Part shown: positions 1-11,600 of the stretch, piece after piece
Layout of the letters: each line of letters begins with the position of its first letter
Numbering within the stretch: the first letter of the stretch is position 1
NCBI RefSeq assembly: GCF_040954835.1
Contig: NC_090718.1
Coordinates: 11,361,532 to 11,425,531, forward strand
Direction: 5' to 3'
Length of the DNA: 64,000 nucleotides
Source: Lepisosteus oculatus
Taxonomy: Eukaryota > Chordata > Actinopteri > Semionotiformes > Lepisosteidae
Translations under genes and position numbers: made by a program
Notes under the pieces: generated by a model
Database searches by the model: none
What the model was told of the DNA's origin: nothing
Seen by the model: only the letters and a program-made list of their open reading frames with translations

Positions 1-2655
1 TGGAGCTGCTGGTGGTACTTGTGACAGAAGCCGCCAAGGGAGAGAGTTCAGCGGAGGTCTTGCCCACCTGGGTCCCGGACTGGCTGCTTCGGGTGGTCAT
101 GGAGTGCGAGGGCGACCTGGGTTGGCCCCGCAAGGGGCTGAAGACCCTCCTCCTCCTACACCGGCGCTGGTTTCTACTGGCAGAGGAGGAGGAGGAGGAG
201 GAGCTCTGAAGAGGGGATGACAGGGAACCCTGGCCGCCGCCCTTGGAGGCCGGGAGGGTGACCGACTCAAAGATGCGGGAGTGCGCCTCGCTGGGGGTGA
301 AGCGGGGGGCGCGGAGCAGGGGGCTGCGCTTGTGGAGCGACGGCTCAAACCGCGAGGGAGTATGGTCGTGCTGGTGGCGATGGTGGTGGAGGGGAGCGAA
401 GAAACGGCCGCCGGCTCCCGCTGTCCCGCCGGACGCAGAGAAAGCCCCGGCTCCACTCCCACCGCTCCCACCCCCTCCACCTCCAGAGCTGGGGGACACC
501 AGCCCCACATCTTCGGGGGTCAGGGGGGGTGGCCGGAAATTGTCGAAGATGGGCTTCCGGATGAGGCCCTCCTTGGCGTACTTTGCCGAAGAGAAGTACT
601 GCTGGTCCGGGCGGGAAACGGAGGTCCAGCGGAAAGTGGGCTCCCGCAGGATTGACTTCCGCTTCTCCTGAAGAGGTGACACCACCGGCGGAGCAGAGAT
701 GAAGGGAGCGATGGGGTGAGGCATAATCCAGGGGGAATGCGGGTGAGGCTCCGCGATGGCAGCGGTCGTGGTGGAGCCCGGCTGCGGATGCTGTGGCGGC
801 AAGGGAGGGGTGAGGAGAGGGGGCGGCGGGGGAGACGAAGACGAAGAAGCCGTGGAGGAGGCCTGCTGTGACCCCACCTGCGCCGAGGATGACAGCAACC
901 CCACCACGGCGCCGCTAACTGTCGTTTTCTTCCCTGGACCGGACGAACCGCCCCCGCCGCCCGATGTCAACGTCCCCCTCCCGATCCCCTGCCCCCGACG
1001 GCCCCTCCTGCCTCTCTCTGGCTCGGATGGGGGGGAAGGCGGCCGGGAGACGCGAAGGAGCCCAGACTCTCTTTCGCCCTGGGAAGAAGGGGATTGGTCA
1101 GGCTCTTCGGAGAGAGCCTGGGTGCCCTCCGAGGCCTGGGAGTCGCTGGAGGAGTCCAGGCTCGGGCTGCTGGAGCGGGAGGACTCCCCCGAGGAGAGCT
1201 GCGAGGAATGCTGGGACACGGCACTGGAGCCGCAGGAGGCCGCGCTGCTGCTGAAACGCCCGTTGCTGGTGCTGTTGTTGCAGCTGCCGCTGTTGAGCAG
1301 GGTGGCGGCGGCGGCGGCGGCCGCCGCCACATTCACGCTGGGGCCTGGCGGAGGAGGAGGTGTGGGAGTGCTGGTAGAAGCAGCGGCTCCAGCCGAAGCA
1401 GCAGCACTGGCAGCAGAAGTGGACACGGGCACGGAGGAAGAGGGCGGCAGAGAAGCCACCGTGGTGGGCGCAGCCTCCAGCCGAGCCATCTTGAGGTGGG
1501 GAGGGGGGGGGCCGAAGCTACCCTCGTCCTCGATGAAGCGCTTGGGTGTCTTGATGATCCTCAGGGAGACGGTGCTGACCACCGGCATGATGAACTGGCG
1601 GATGTTCTTCAGCTGCGTCCTTCTCCGCCTCCTGATGCCCGAGTCGATGCCGGCAGAGCCCTGGCTGCCGATGGCGGCGGCCTCCTTCTCGAGCATCTTC
1701 TTCTTCTGCGCTCCCTTCTTGGCACGCTGCAGCAGCTGCTTGGCGATGGTGGCATCGGGCCGCTTGGAAGGCGGGACGATGCGCACCGGCTTGATACGCC
1801 GGGGGCTCTGCCGGACCCCCACAGCCCTGCCTGACCCCGGCCGCGGAGGAGAAGTGGAGAGCAGAGAGATTGCGGACAGGGTCTGGGGGACAGGGCCAGC
1901 AGCGGTGAGGGCATCCAGAGCCTGCGAGGGCCTCAGCTTGAGCTGCTGGGGAGAGCCTGAATCCCTCTCCTTTCGAACCCGGAAAGTCTTTTGCTTGAGA
2001 GACGCTGCCTCCACGAGAGCCGTCTGCGGAGCGGAGGAGGCAGAGACTTGTACGGAGGAGGCGGCGGCGGCCTGAGCTCTGAGACGCTCGGCAGACGGCG
2101 GCCTCCCTCGCCTTCGCCTTGGCACCACTGGTACCGGGACTCCTTTCCTCCCGATCGCCTTGAGCCGGGACTTGAGGGGGCCCAGCTTGACACTACGCAG
2201 CCGCTTGATTTTGGTTATCTTGGAGATCCGCCCCATCCTGGGCAGCTTGGAGAGCTTGGCCACTCCTTGCTGCTGCTGGTGCTGCTGCTGCACGGACCCC
2301 AGGGGCGTCCGTTTCGCCGCCTTCTTCTCTTTCTCATCCTCCGCCAGGTCCCTGCGAGGGGCTTCCCCCAGGCTTTGCTGCAATGCCACGCTCTTGTCCT
2401 CTGCCCCAGAGAGGCCCCTGGGCTGCCATTCCCTGTGGCCTCCAGAAGCTGGAGGGCGGCCTCTCCTCTTCTCTCCCGAGCCCGGCGGCCTCCCCGGTGG
2501 CCTCTTCACCTTTTCCGGGGGCCGGCCGGGGCCCTCCGATCTGCTGTGGGGAGAGGTAGCAGGCGAGGGAGAGGAGTCGAAGGCCGTGGCCTCCCTCTGC
2601 GTGGTCAGGATCCTGGGGGGACGGCCCCTCGGTTTTCTTTCCTGACGAGACTTGA
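1..2655 (-). CDS. KMT2A: KMT2A coding exon 3 (large exon, truncated by window edge)
   Basis: The acceptor is gtctttgcag, with the exon starting at 2655 in phase 1. The frame stays open for 884 codons to the left edge. Features in order: AT-hook 1 (KPRGRPPR, near 2620), AT-hook 2 (RPPGRPPG, near 2495) followed by a GGRPP echo, AT-hook 3 (RRRRGRPPS, near 2110), QSPRRIKPVRI near 1800, KNIRQFIMPVVS...KTPKRFIEDE near 1600-1530, a serine-rich stretch and an eight-alanine run at about 1303-1326, KRKSILREPTFRW near 630, FSSAKYAKEGLIRKPIFDNF near 580, and HKRSPLLRAPRFTPSEAHS near 300. The antisense strand also has a long open frame, as expected for GC-rich coding DNA. Confidence 0.95.
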
Positions 2656-5600
2656 CTGCAAAGACAAGGAAAACAACACAAGAGAGCCCTTATTAAAGAG
2701 CAGTTATTAAATCTCGGTAACAAAACAAATGCAGCTCTAGAAAAATTTCACACATTTCACACCAAGCACAGAATCGGGAACTTTGTGAAAGTCGCCACGT
2801 TGTCGCAAACTCGCATTCGAGTTCCCACGAATTGCGATGTGAAGCAGCCCTTCCTGCTCACTAGTCACATCTGCAGATGTAATGTGTTTTACAAGCAGAT
2901 AAGTACGGGTTCTGCAGCAAATATTTCGCTGCAGAAATGTTCCAACATGATCTGTAGGCAGAGTTAACATGCAAGTTGGATTTGCCAGCAAAACTATCTC
3001 AAAGTTGAGAGTAATATTTCTATTGGATTAAAAGAGATGTATTCACAAGCCTGTGAATCACGCCATATGGCACTGCATATACCTGGAAATGCAATCTATT
3101 TTGTGGTATAAATTGGAAGTCTTACGAGTTACATTTTACTTTTATTGTGGTTTGAAATGCACTCAATGCTGATTCTTTCTAACCCCAAAGTATAAAAACA
3201 GAGTTGCATTTCCCCTTTAAAGATTTCTCATTAAATATCGAACTGGGCTCAGGTCATTAGCACCTATTGCTTGAACCCATCAGAAACCTATCAGAAGTGA
3301 ACCGAGATGCAGGCAATCAGCATTGTTCTGGGAAGACCACTTGAAGGAACCTCTAGTATCTAATATGGTATCATTAGCCAGCAGCTATATCTCTCTGCAA
3401 CTCACAACTAGCAAACCACTGAAGTTAAGCTGGTGTGAGCCTGGCCAGTACCTGGATGGGAGACCTCCTGGGAAAAACTAAGGATGCTGCTGGAAGAGGT
3501 GTTAGTGGGGCCAGCAGGGGGCGGTCCCCCTGCGGTCCATGTGGGTCCTTATGCCCCAGTACAGTGATGGGGACACTATACTGTAAACAGGTGCTGTCCT
3601 TCGGATGAGATGTAAAACCGAGGTCCTGACTCTCTGTGGTCATTAAAAATCCCAGGGTGTTTTTTCTAAAAGAGTAGGGGTATAACCCCGGCGTCCTGGA
3701 CAAATTTCCTCCTGGCCTTTATCCATCATGGCCTCCTAATAATTCCCATCTTAAATTGGCTTAATTACTCTGCTCTCCTCCCACTGAAAGCTGATGTGGG
3801 GTGATCGTTCTGGCGCACTATGGCTGCCGTCGCATCACAGGTGGGGCTGCACATTGGTGGTGGTGGAGGGGATCCCCATTACCTGTAAAGCGCTTTGAGT
3901 GGAATGTCCAGAAAAGCGCTATATCAGTGTAAGCAATTATTATTATTATTAGGGGGTAAGAACTGCTTAAGGAACATGCCTGTCACATTAGTGACAGCAC
4001 TTTTGGATTCCCCCAATCCCAAAAAAAAACATGACCCAGATGTTTATGATGGGACAAAAAAAAAACTGAACAGTCCAAAATACCCCTGTTTTATCTGAAT
4101 GTCAGTTCAGAAGAACTGTGAAAGGTCATAACAGGTCACGGACTTCACTGAAGCTCCATACCTGTAGGGCTCCTCGCCGAGCTGTGTATCCTTCTGTTTT
4201 CATGGTGCGTACCAAATCCTAAAAATGTCTCTTCCTAACGGAAAAAAAACAGAAGGGAACAACTCACATAATCAAGATATTACAAGGTGCATAACAATGA
4301 CTTTCAAAATAGCACATACTGATGCACAAGGAAGACAAGGCACCAGGAATTACTAGTGTAGTGACGAATGGTTTGATGAAAAAATCTGAAAAGTTCTGCC
4401 ATGGCCATTCATGAGAATCACAGAAGTATCAATTTTTTGCTGGACAGAGGCTGCTAAGGTTATGGTATGAAAGCTCTCATTTCTGAACAAGTCATCCGTG
4501 CCTAAAACACCGAGCAAGAAATTAAATCCCCTTGACAAGTTGGGGAGGTCTGATGTTGCACTTGTCTGCTGACTCAATTGGTTTCTTTCATTCTGTTTCA
4601 CAGAAGTTCAAGATTAGGCGCTGAACAGCTACAGTGACTTAAGCGCATTAAAATAGTCTTTTAAACTATATGACTCTGTCCTTTGTGCAAGTGAGGAACT
4701 GCAAAGAGCAAACAGAGAGGATCTTTTGTTCTGTCCTTCAGTTCAACCACCATCATCTCCTTTTCTTTATATTTCTGCTGACAGTTCATTTGCCTTGTCA
4801 TTCTCAAGACAAGACCCTGTCTACCCCCATCACAACCCCTGTCAGAGCTCAAAAACCCCCAGCAGGAAACCAAAAATGGCCAATGCAGACCACAATCAAA
4901 GGGGCTTCCCAGTATAGTTTAACACATCAGAAACTGCACCAGGACAGCTCATTTTTGTAAACCACTGGCTTTTAACCCACATTATAGAAGAACAAAAACC
5001 CAGCTTTCTGTGGTCACGAAGAGCTGCTATCACGCCTGTACAAGACCCAGATTCTTCACTTAGTTTTATGTTGTTTTCTTACAGTGCATATTGCATTATA
5101 TTGCATATTTTTCAAAACAGATTTCAAAGAAATCTGACTGTACATAACACGCACTCCTACATAAAAAAAACACTGAAAAACAACTTTAAAAAAATAAAAC
5201 TTGCTGTCTAAAAGTCTTGAATCTCATCCAAGCCCAGATGGCCAGATGGCTCTCTGTGCCTGGAAAGGTGACACACTGTAAAATGCATTTACTCATGACT
5301 TTAGAAATTCAATCGTGCAACCGCTACAAAAGCCAAACAACAACAACCACCAGCTTTGGTCTCCTTTAATCAAGAAACGTATATATTTAAAAAAGCATCA
5401 CGCTAAAATTTTGTAGGAAAATGGGAAGAATGATGAGAAGCAAACAAATGTTTTAAGATACTCCAACCAATGCTTGTGACTCATTGGTACATGATGAACC
5501 TTTAAAAATGGTGAAAATGGTTAAAAAAAAAAGTTACAGTTGCCCCTGTAACTCAAGGCTGATGAATAAGGACACTGTTCCTGCCTTTTCCCTGCGAGGC

Positions 5601-8600
5601 ACTGAGGATGCTCAAAATCTTCACCCCTCACTCTCAGCGGCCAGTCACAGTTTTAGCAGGAGCAGCTCACTTGGCAGGAAGTCGAGTCTGAGGATTCCCA
5701 GAATGCAACTGATGGCTGATTGCCACGGTGTTGGGAAGGGGCAAGTGGAGGGCTTTAACTCCTGTCCAGTCATATCTCTACACCAAGTTTATAAAACGAA
5801 ACCTGTCGTAGACAATGGGCGTTAAAATACGCCCACGCAGAGTCGCGGTCTGTCGTTTAACAGTCCCAGCCAAGTCACAGACAACTTTGGTGCGGTTTGA
5901 GGTATACATTATCAATCGGGCCAGAATTCACTGACATCGACAAGCAATGATCCCTTTGCAAGAGGAGATAGTGTCCCGGCATTTTTTTTTAAAAAAGAGG
6001 CCACAGTCCACCACACACAATTAATCAATTAAAACAGACCAGGTTTTCACATCAACATGTGAATCAGCTTAAACTTTCATTAAACAGTGACTGGTGTGAA
6101 AGAGACTAGGCACAAACGAGCTCTCGTTACCCAGATGAGCTGTAGGAATATTTTTCTGATGGTTCTCATACAGAAATTCAGAGACTAGAAAATGAAAGTC
6201 AAGTCCCAGTCTTATCTGACTGTGATCTGGTGTATCAGGAGGCTGAGATAATGGCAGATGTGCACTTATCTTGTGGTTCAGGAGTAATTGGAAATGTAAG
6301 GTCAGGCAGAGATTATCCCAATTTAGGCATCTAGGAAGCCCTTCACTGAGCTCATTCACACTTCACTGATGGAAAAGCAGTTCTAATTCACCACCCCAGC
6401 AAAAGCGTGTAATCTTGTGCCCAAAAATATACATGTCATATTCATGTTTACGGGTATAAATAAAGGTACACTCTTAAAAAAACCCAAAACAACATAAAAT
6501 CAACATAAAAACTTGCTGGATCACCAGTAAATATATATGCAATACAATGCACATTCAAGGCCCCTCTGGACAATTCCCAATCAGTCAGATGACATCTTGT
6601 ACCTCCAGCAACCTTAATTACTGCAGCTGCAGAAAATGCCCAGCTGTCTACATTGGTGAAACAGGAAGAAGAGTGGGAGACTGCTTCAGGGAACATGTCA
6701 GGGCTGTGAGGACCAAAGATCTCTTCCAAGCCCATAGTTTCTCATTTCACCTCTAAGGGCCATAATCACACTGATCTCTCCATGTTGTGTTTCTTTTCTT
6801 CTCTTTCAGCATGGAATACACCTTTACTTGTTGCTGTGCAGCCTACGCAAGCTGACGCAGCTCCCTACTTCAACATTAAATCACTTTGTGAAAAATTAAA
6901 GCAAGGGCACACTTTGAAATAAAATGTACATAAAAGAAGGCACAGCACAAGTATATTGCGATCTCTCCTGGATGCAGTATAAACCTGCATCATCACAGTG
7001 AAACTCAAAGTCCGTGAATACTCAGTACACACTGCTTCACCAGGGCTCAAAAGGATGTTCCTCACTTCAGCCACCAACAGCGAATTTTCCCCCCAGCACA
7101 GATGCCTGCTGTGTGATGTCACCAATTGCATCACGCAGCCTAGCAACAGCCGCTGCTACAGATACCTGTCTGAAGCTCAGAGGCCAGGTCACCTCACCGG
7201 GCGTCTTCTCTGCTTCCCGGGGAAAAATACTGTAAACAAATCTCTCCGGCTCTGCTGCCAGGATGAACGAGCTGTGCCTCAGCTGTGCCTGCAAACCAGC
7301 AACTAAGATTGAAAGGAAATAACGGTATTGGTTTTTATTTTGTCCTTGAAAGGTGTTCCTTTTCCTATACACTACTCACAGGGCCACACTGGAACTCCAG
7401 TTACCAGCACCTTCAGCAAGACTCTGTTCATATGAGCAACCTCAGTTTTTAGCTGCACAAATTCATTCCGACATGCTGCACTTAAGACTTGAAGGTATCA
7501 CAGAAGCAGGAGGAACACTTTTTTTTTTGCCTTTTGAACTGCAACAACTGTGCACATATATTCACAGGAATTGCGAATTTCTCTTCGGCGTAACGGGCGT
7601 TCTGGGGGAGGGGGGGCAGCCCATGCCCATCTCAAAGGGGGGGTGTGCCCACCCAGCCCCTGCGGGCCCTCAAGCTTGGCCACAGCTTTTCCCCAACTCG
7701 AACTAGATCACACTCCCAATAAGGGCCTAACTCGGGCCCACCAGAGCACCACGCTTTCCAATCCCTCCGGTCCGGAAACAACACGCAGTACGTCTGCAAG
7801 ACTCCCCGTCCGCAACTCAGGCTGCAAGCAGGGCCAACTCGCTTCTTGGTTTATCGCACAGGTCTCTATACCCTCGCCCCGCGCCCCTCCTGTTGAAAAG
7901 AAACGATTAGGAAACACTGAACTGTAGGTCAAACATACCGCTGACAAGCACAAAGCAGCAGCTTTTAAGAAGGCCTGAAGTGCTCGGTGCCGTGCGTGAA
8001 GGGAGGGAGGAAAATCAATGGCCTGAAGTCTTTCTGACAAGCGGCCCTCAAAGACACCGACACCTCTCCCGCACAGCGAGGCTCTCTCGCGCTCACACTC
8101 CCGGCCTGTCCTCCCCCCTCACGCCAGGAGCGCTGCGAGATGTAAACAACCTCCCGGGACATCTGAGGGAGACAGAAGGAGGAGACGAGAGGGAGGGAAG
8201 CCCCCCCGCAGCCTCGCCACCTCGACAAAGGGACTCGCGGAGGGGCCCGACACGCCATACGGTCGCAACGCGCGCACACACACAGGCGCCCTCGCGGCAG
8301 AACTCGCACACCTCCGCGCGCGAGATGGGGGGGGGGAGCAAAGGCGCAGCTCGTTAAAAATGGTGGGGGGGGGTGGGGTGGAGGAGGGCCGATAAGAGGG
8401 GATACGCTCGGGAAATCAGAACGGAACACAAGGTGACAAAGAGGAGGAGAAGAGGGGGGCAAAGTGTCGCTGGGAACAGGAATAAGTGGTGTGGGGGGGG
8501 GGGGCGCAGGAGGAGACAGAAAACGGGCGACAAAACAGCTCGAGGCGGTAGCTGAGTGAAAGGAAACCGAAGCCAGCCTTCTGACTTTCATCAGCCTCGC

Positions 8601-11600
8601 TCAAAGCCACCCGTCCACCAGAAAGCCACACATTCTGGCTCTTTTCCGGGAGAAATAGCAGCGTTATTCCACAAGAATGCAGGCTCTTTTTAGGAATGAC
8701 ACAAACCTGCTTCACCACAACATGCGGGAAACAGATGGATAGAGCTATAAACGTTTTGGAACAAAAAGGCCTGTATGTCGCGTTTCTTTTCTTCAATGCA
8801 TTTTTGAGCAAGAGCTCCATGTGCTCCACCATCACTACTATTTCACTAGCATCAGACACCGAGGGCTAACCCAATGAATCAGCATCCACAGTGCATCTGG
8901 TCATTTGGTCCACACACCTACCACTGTGGTCATGAGGGACCCATATTTAACCATGGTTCTGCACCCCCCTCAACATGTAGGCAGGCCCTCTGGGCCGAAG
9001 ACAAGCCTACATCAATTTTTGAGAATGGTCAAGACCTTAGTCAGCGAAATGCCCCCAACACTTTGTAATGGGGCAGTAGCCTCCACTTCTGTATCTCACG
9101 AAATGCAGAGGGGGGGGGAATTACGACAATGTACAACTGGATCACACCTTTAGGGCACACGATGCATCCAGTTCACAGCACCAGTGGGATTCGTTACAAA
9201 AAGCCAGGGCATCAGCCAATGCGCCTGTTCAGCTCAGAGGTTAAAATCGTCACTAGCCCACAGCTACTGGTACATTCCCCAAGCTGCGAAACACACCGGG
9301 GCAAAGCACCGAGCAGGGTGGGTGTTGACTGACCAGCGTCCTCTCTTGGGACGAATCTGCAGGCCTGCAGTGACATCAGCGAAAAACCTGCCACACCTCC
9401 AACAGGAAAGGGCAGGAGATCAATGGCTCTGACCTTATTCGGCCTGTGCGGGTATAGAAAGGCATTGGAAGGTCGAATCTTAAAACTACTGGCAATCAGA
9501 TGTGTATACAATGACAGATCCTCAGCCACAGCTTGGCCACGCGTCGGACACAAACTTTCCGGAGTGTGAGCTCTCCTCGATCTGAGAAGTCATCTGGGAG
9601 GTACCACAATCTACAAGCCCTCCCACACTGCCAGTGCTATATATGGTTCCAGAATTAACAGCTGCTCATCCCAAACCTCAGCATCTCTTTACCCAAGTCC
9701 AGTCCCTGCACAGATTTCCATTTTGTCTGCACTCCCAGTTCCACCTACCCTCTCAGCTGTGACTGTGAGATCTGGGAGTCTCCAGGCAACTCGTACAACC
9801 CTTGCTCATCAAATTAGTGTTTTGCTGATGCTTAACGTGGAAAGACGAATTAGTGCCACAACTTGGCAGATGAAATAGTCCTTTAACAGCGAGACGGTGA
9901 ACAGCTTGTTTGTTGTTTACTTTGCTTGTAGCCCACCTCTAGACAGCAGGATGTTATTTTTGCTCAACCCAGTCAAAGCACGCAGATTACTCATTGCCTT
10001 CATTCATTCCTGACTTCCATCCCCCCACAGCTACTCCACTGCTAACACTCGGAAAAGGTTCCTTCTTCTGTTGTTATGGTACTAGCAGGTCTTTGTGCTT
10101 TTTGTGCTCATCACCCAAACTTTATTTCTCAGTGAGGCACAAAACAAACGCAGAAATCGTGTGTTAAGTCTTTCTCGCTGCCAGATGTCTAGTAACTGCT
10201 GTAGAGTTTTCTCTCCTTCTGTGCAACCAGCTGTTCCTATGCTCTGACCATGCATTCATATATACTACATGTACATAGTACCCCATAGATAATACCATGT
10301 TAACTTCCTTTCAGTTTTCCAATTTGAGTGCCTTTCAATCATGACTTATCTTTCAGAATATTCTAAAGTGTCCCCCTACCCAACCACCCACACCCCGTAT
10401 ATATACTAGCATTTGAGGTTGACTAATTGCCAAAACTTGCTTTTATTTTCGAACACACTTCATTTCAGTTCTTTGAAGCTGCAGTTCTTGTAGGTTTATT
10501 CTTATTATCTACTGCTTGGGCTCACCTGCCAGTCCTGAATGATGTCTGATCACAAATAAACTGTTCATTTACTGTTTGCGAATCCTACTGGGTACAGTCA
10601 GACAGTGAGTTTTTTTCTTTATTTCCCAACCAAAGGAAATCAACAACCGAGATCGAATTGCTCTCCTCCAGTCGCATTTTACAAATCCAAAACAAGTAGG
10701 ATGTTGGTTCCCTGTGGTATCCGGAGATGCAGTGAACACCATGATCTCCCACCAGGCAGATTCACTGCAGCAGGGTCAACGAGTTCCTGCTCTTCCGCTG
10801 GGGAGTACATGCTCCGGGACTGAGGGTCACAGATGACGAGGCAGGGAGTGACAGGGAGTGACTCACCCAGTGCTGCACAGAAAATCACAGATAGATCAAA
10901 ACAAGCTCAGAGCCGTTTCATGTGGCGACTGTGAAAACCAAGAGCAGGGAACTGCGCGTAACGGGTTACTGAGGTCTGATGAAACGTTTTTTTTTCTGCC
11001 GCACAAATCTTCTAGAAAAAAACACACACCCAAAAACCTTGATGTTTTCGATTAAGTCTTAACGTACTGGTACTGCTCTCTAGCTCAGGTGGTCCCGTTT
11101 CTCCTTCCCTTCCCTCGGCCCGCAGTGGCCAATGAGTCACTCCTGTCCTCTCGCTCGTCTCCTACACTGACCACGTGTGGCGAGAGAGGGCCCAACTCCT
11201 TTACCTGCCTGCCGCTTTCATCCCAAACAACCGATATTGGCTCCCGTTCATCCAGCTGGGCAGTTCGGGTGAAGCACCATGCTACAGAGTACAACAGCGA
11301 TGTCTCACCTGGGACTGGAACCCAAGACCTTGCAGTTACATATCCAGAACTGTAACCAGTGCTCCATACGCCGGTACTGTTCTTCAGAACCAGCCTGTCT
11401 GGACCACAGATAGCTGTACAATCTGTCCTAACGTACGATGACAACAGCAAACTGCAATCATTAAAGACTGTGAAGTGACTTATCATAGAAACGTGCAGTA
11501 CAAATACAAAGGATTATTATTTTATTATTATTATTATTATTATAATATTGCGTTATTTAACACACAGAGATATTTCTGACGTTTTACCACTTTACCTGAC

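Larger units (their letters stand above)
2656..4161 (-). other. KMT2A: KMT2A intron 2
   Basis: 1.5-kb intron between exons 2 and 3. Most of it is repeats: a TTAA-type DNA transposon copy (about 2695-3216) and a 5S-derived SINE (3377-3951). The remaining about 0.4 kb shows nothing recognisable. Confidence 0.85.

Noticed and set aside
756-2075. A 439-codon open frame on the plus strand
   Set aside because: It is antisense to KMT2A exon 3, which has an open frame with conserved blocks. GC-rich coding DNA commonly leaves the opposite strand open. The composition is Ala/Gly/Pro/Glu-rich without family resemblance.
4162-4222. A shorter KMT2A exon 2 starting after TTTTTAG (57 nt, phase 0)
   Set aside because: It would read DLVRTMKTEG and put exon 3 out of frame. 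The acceptor 12 bases upstream gives FLGFG and the right phase.
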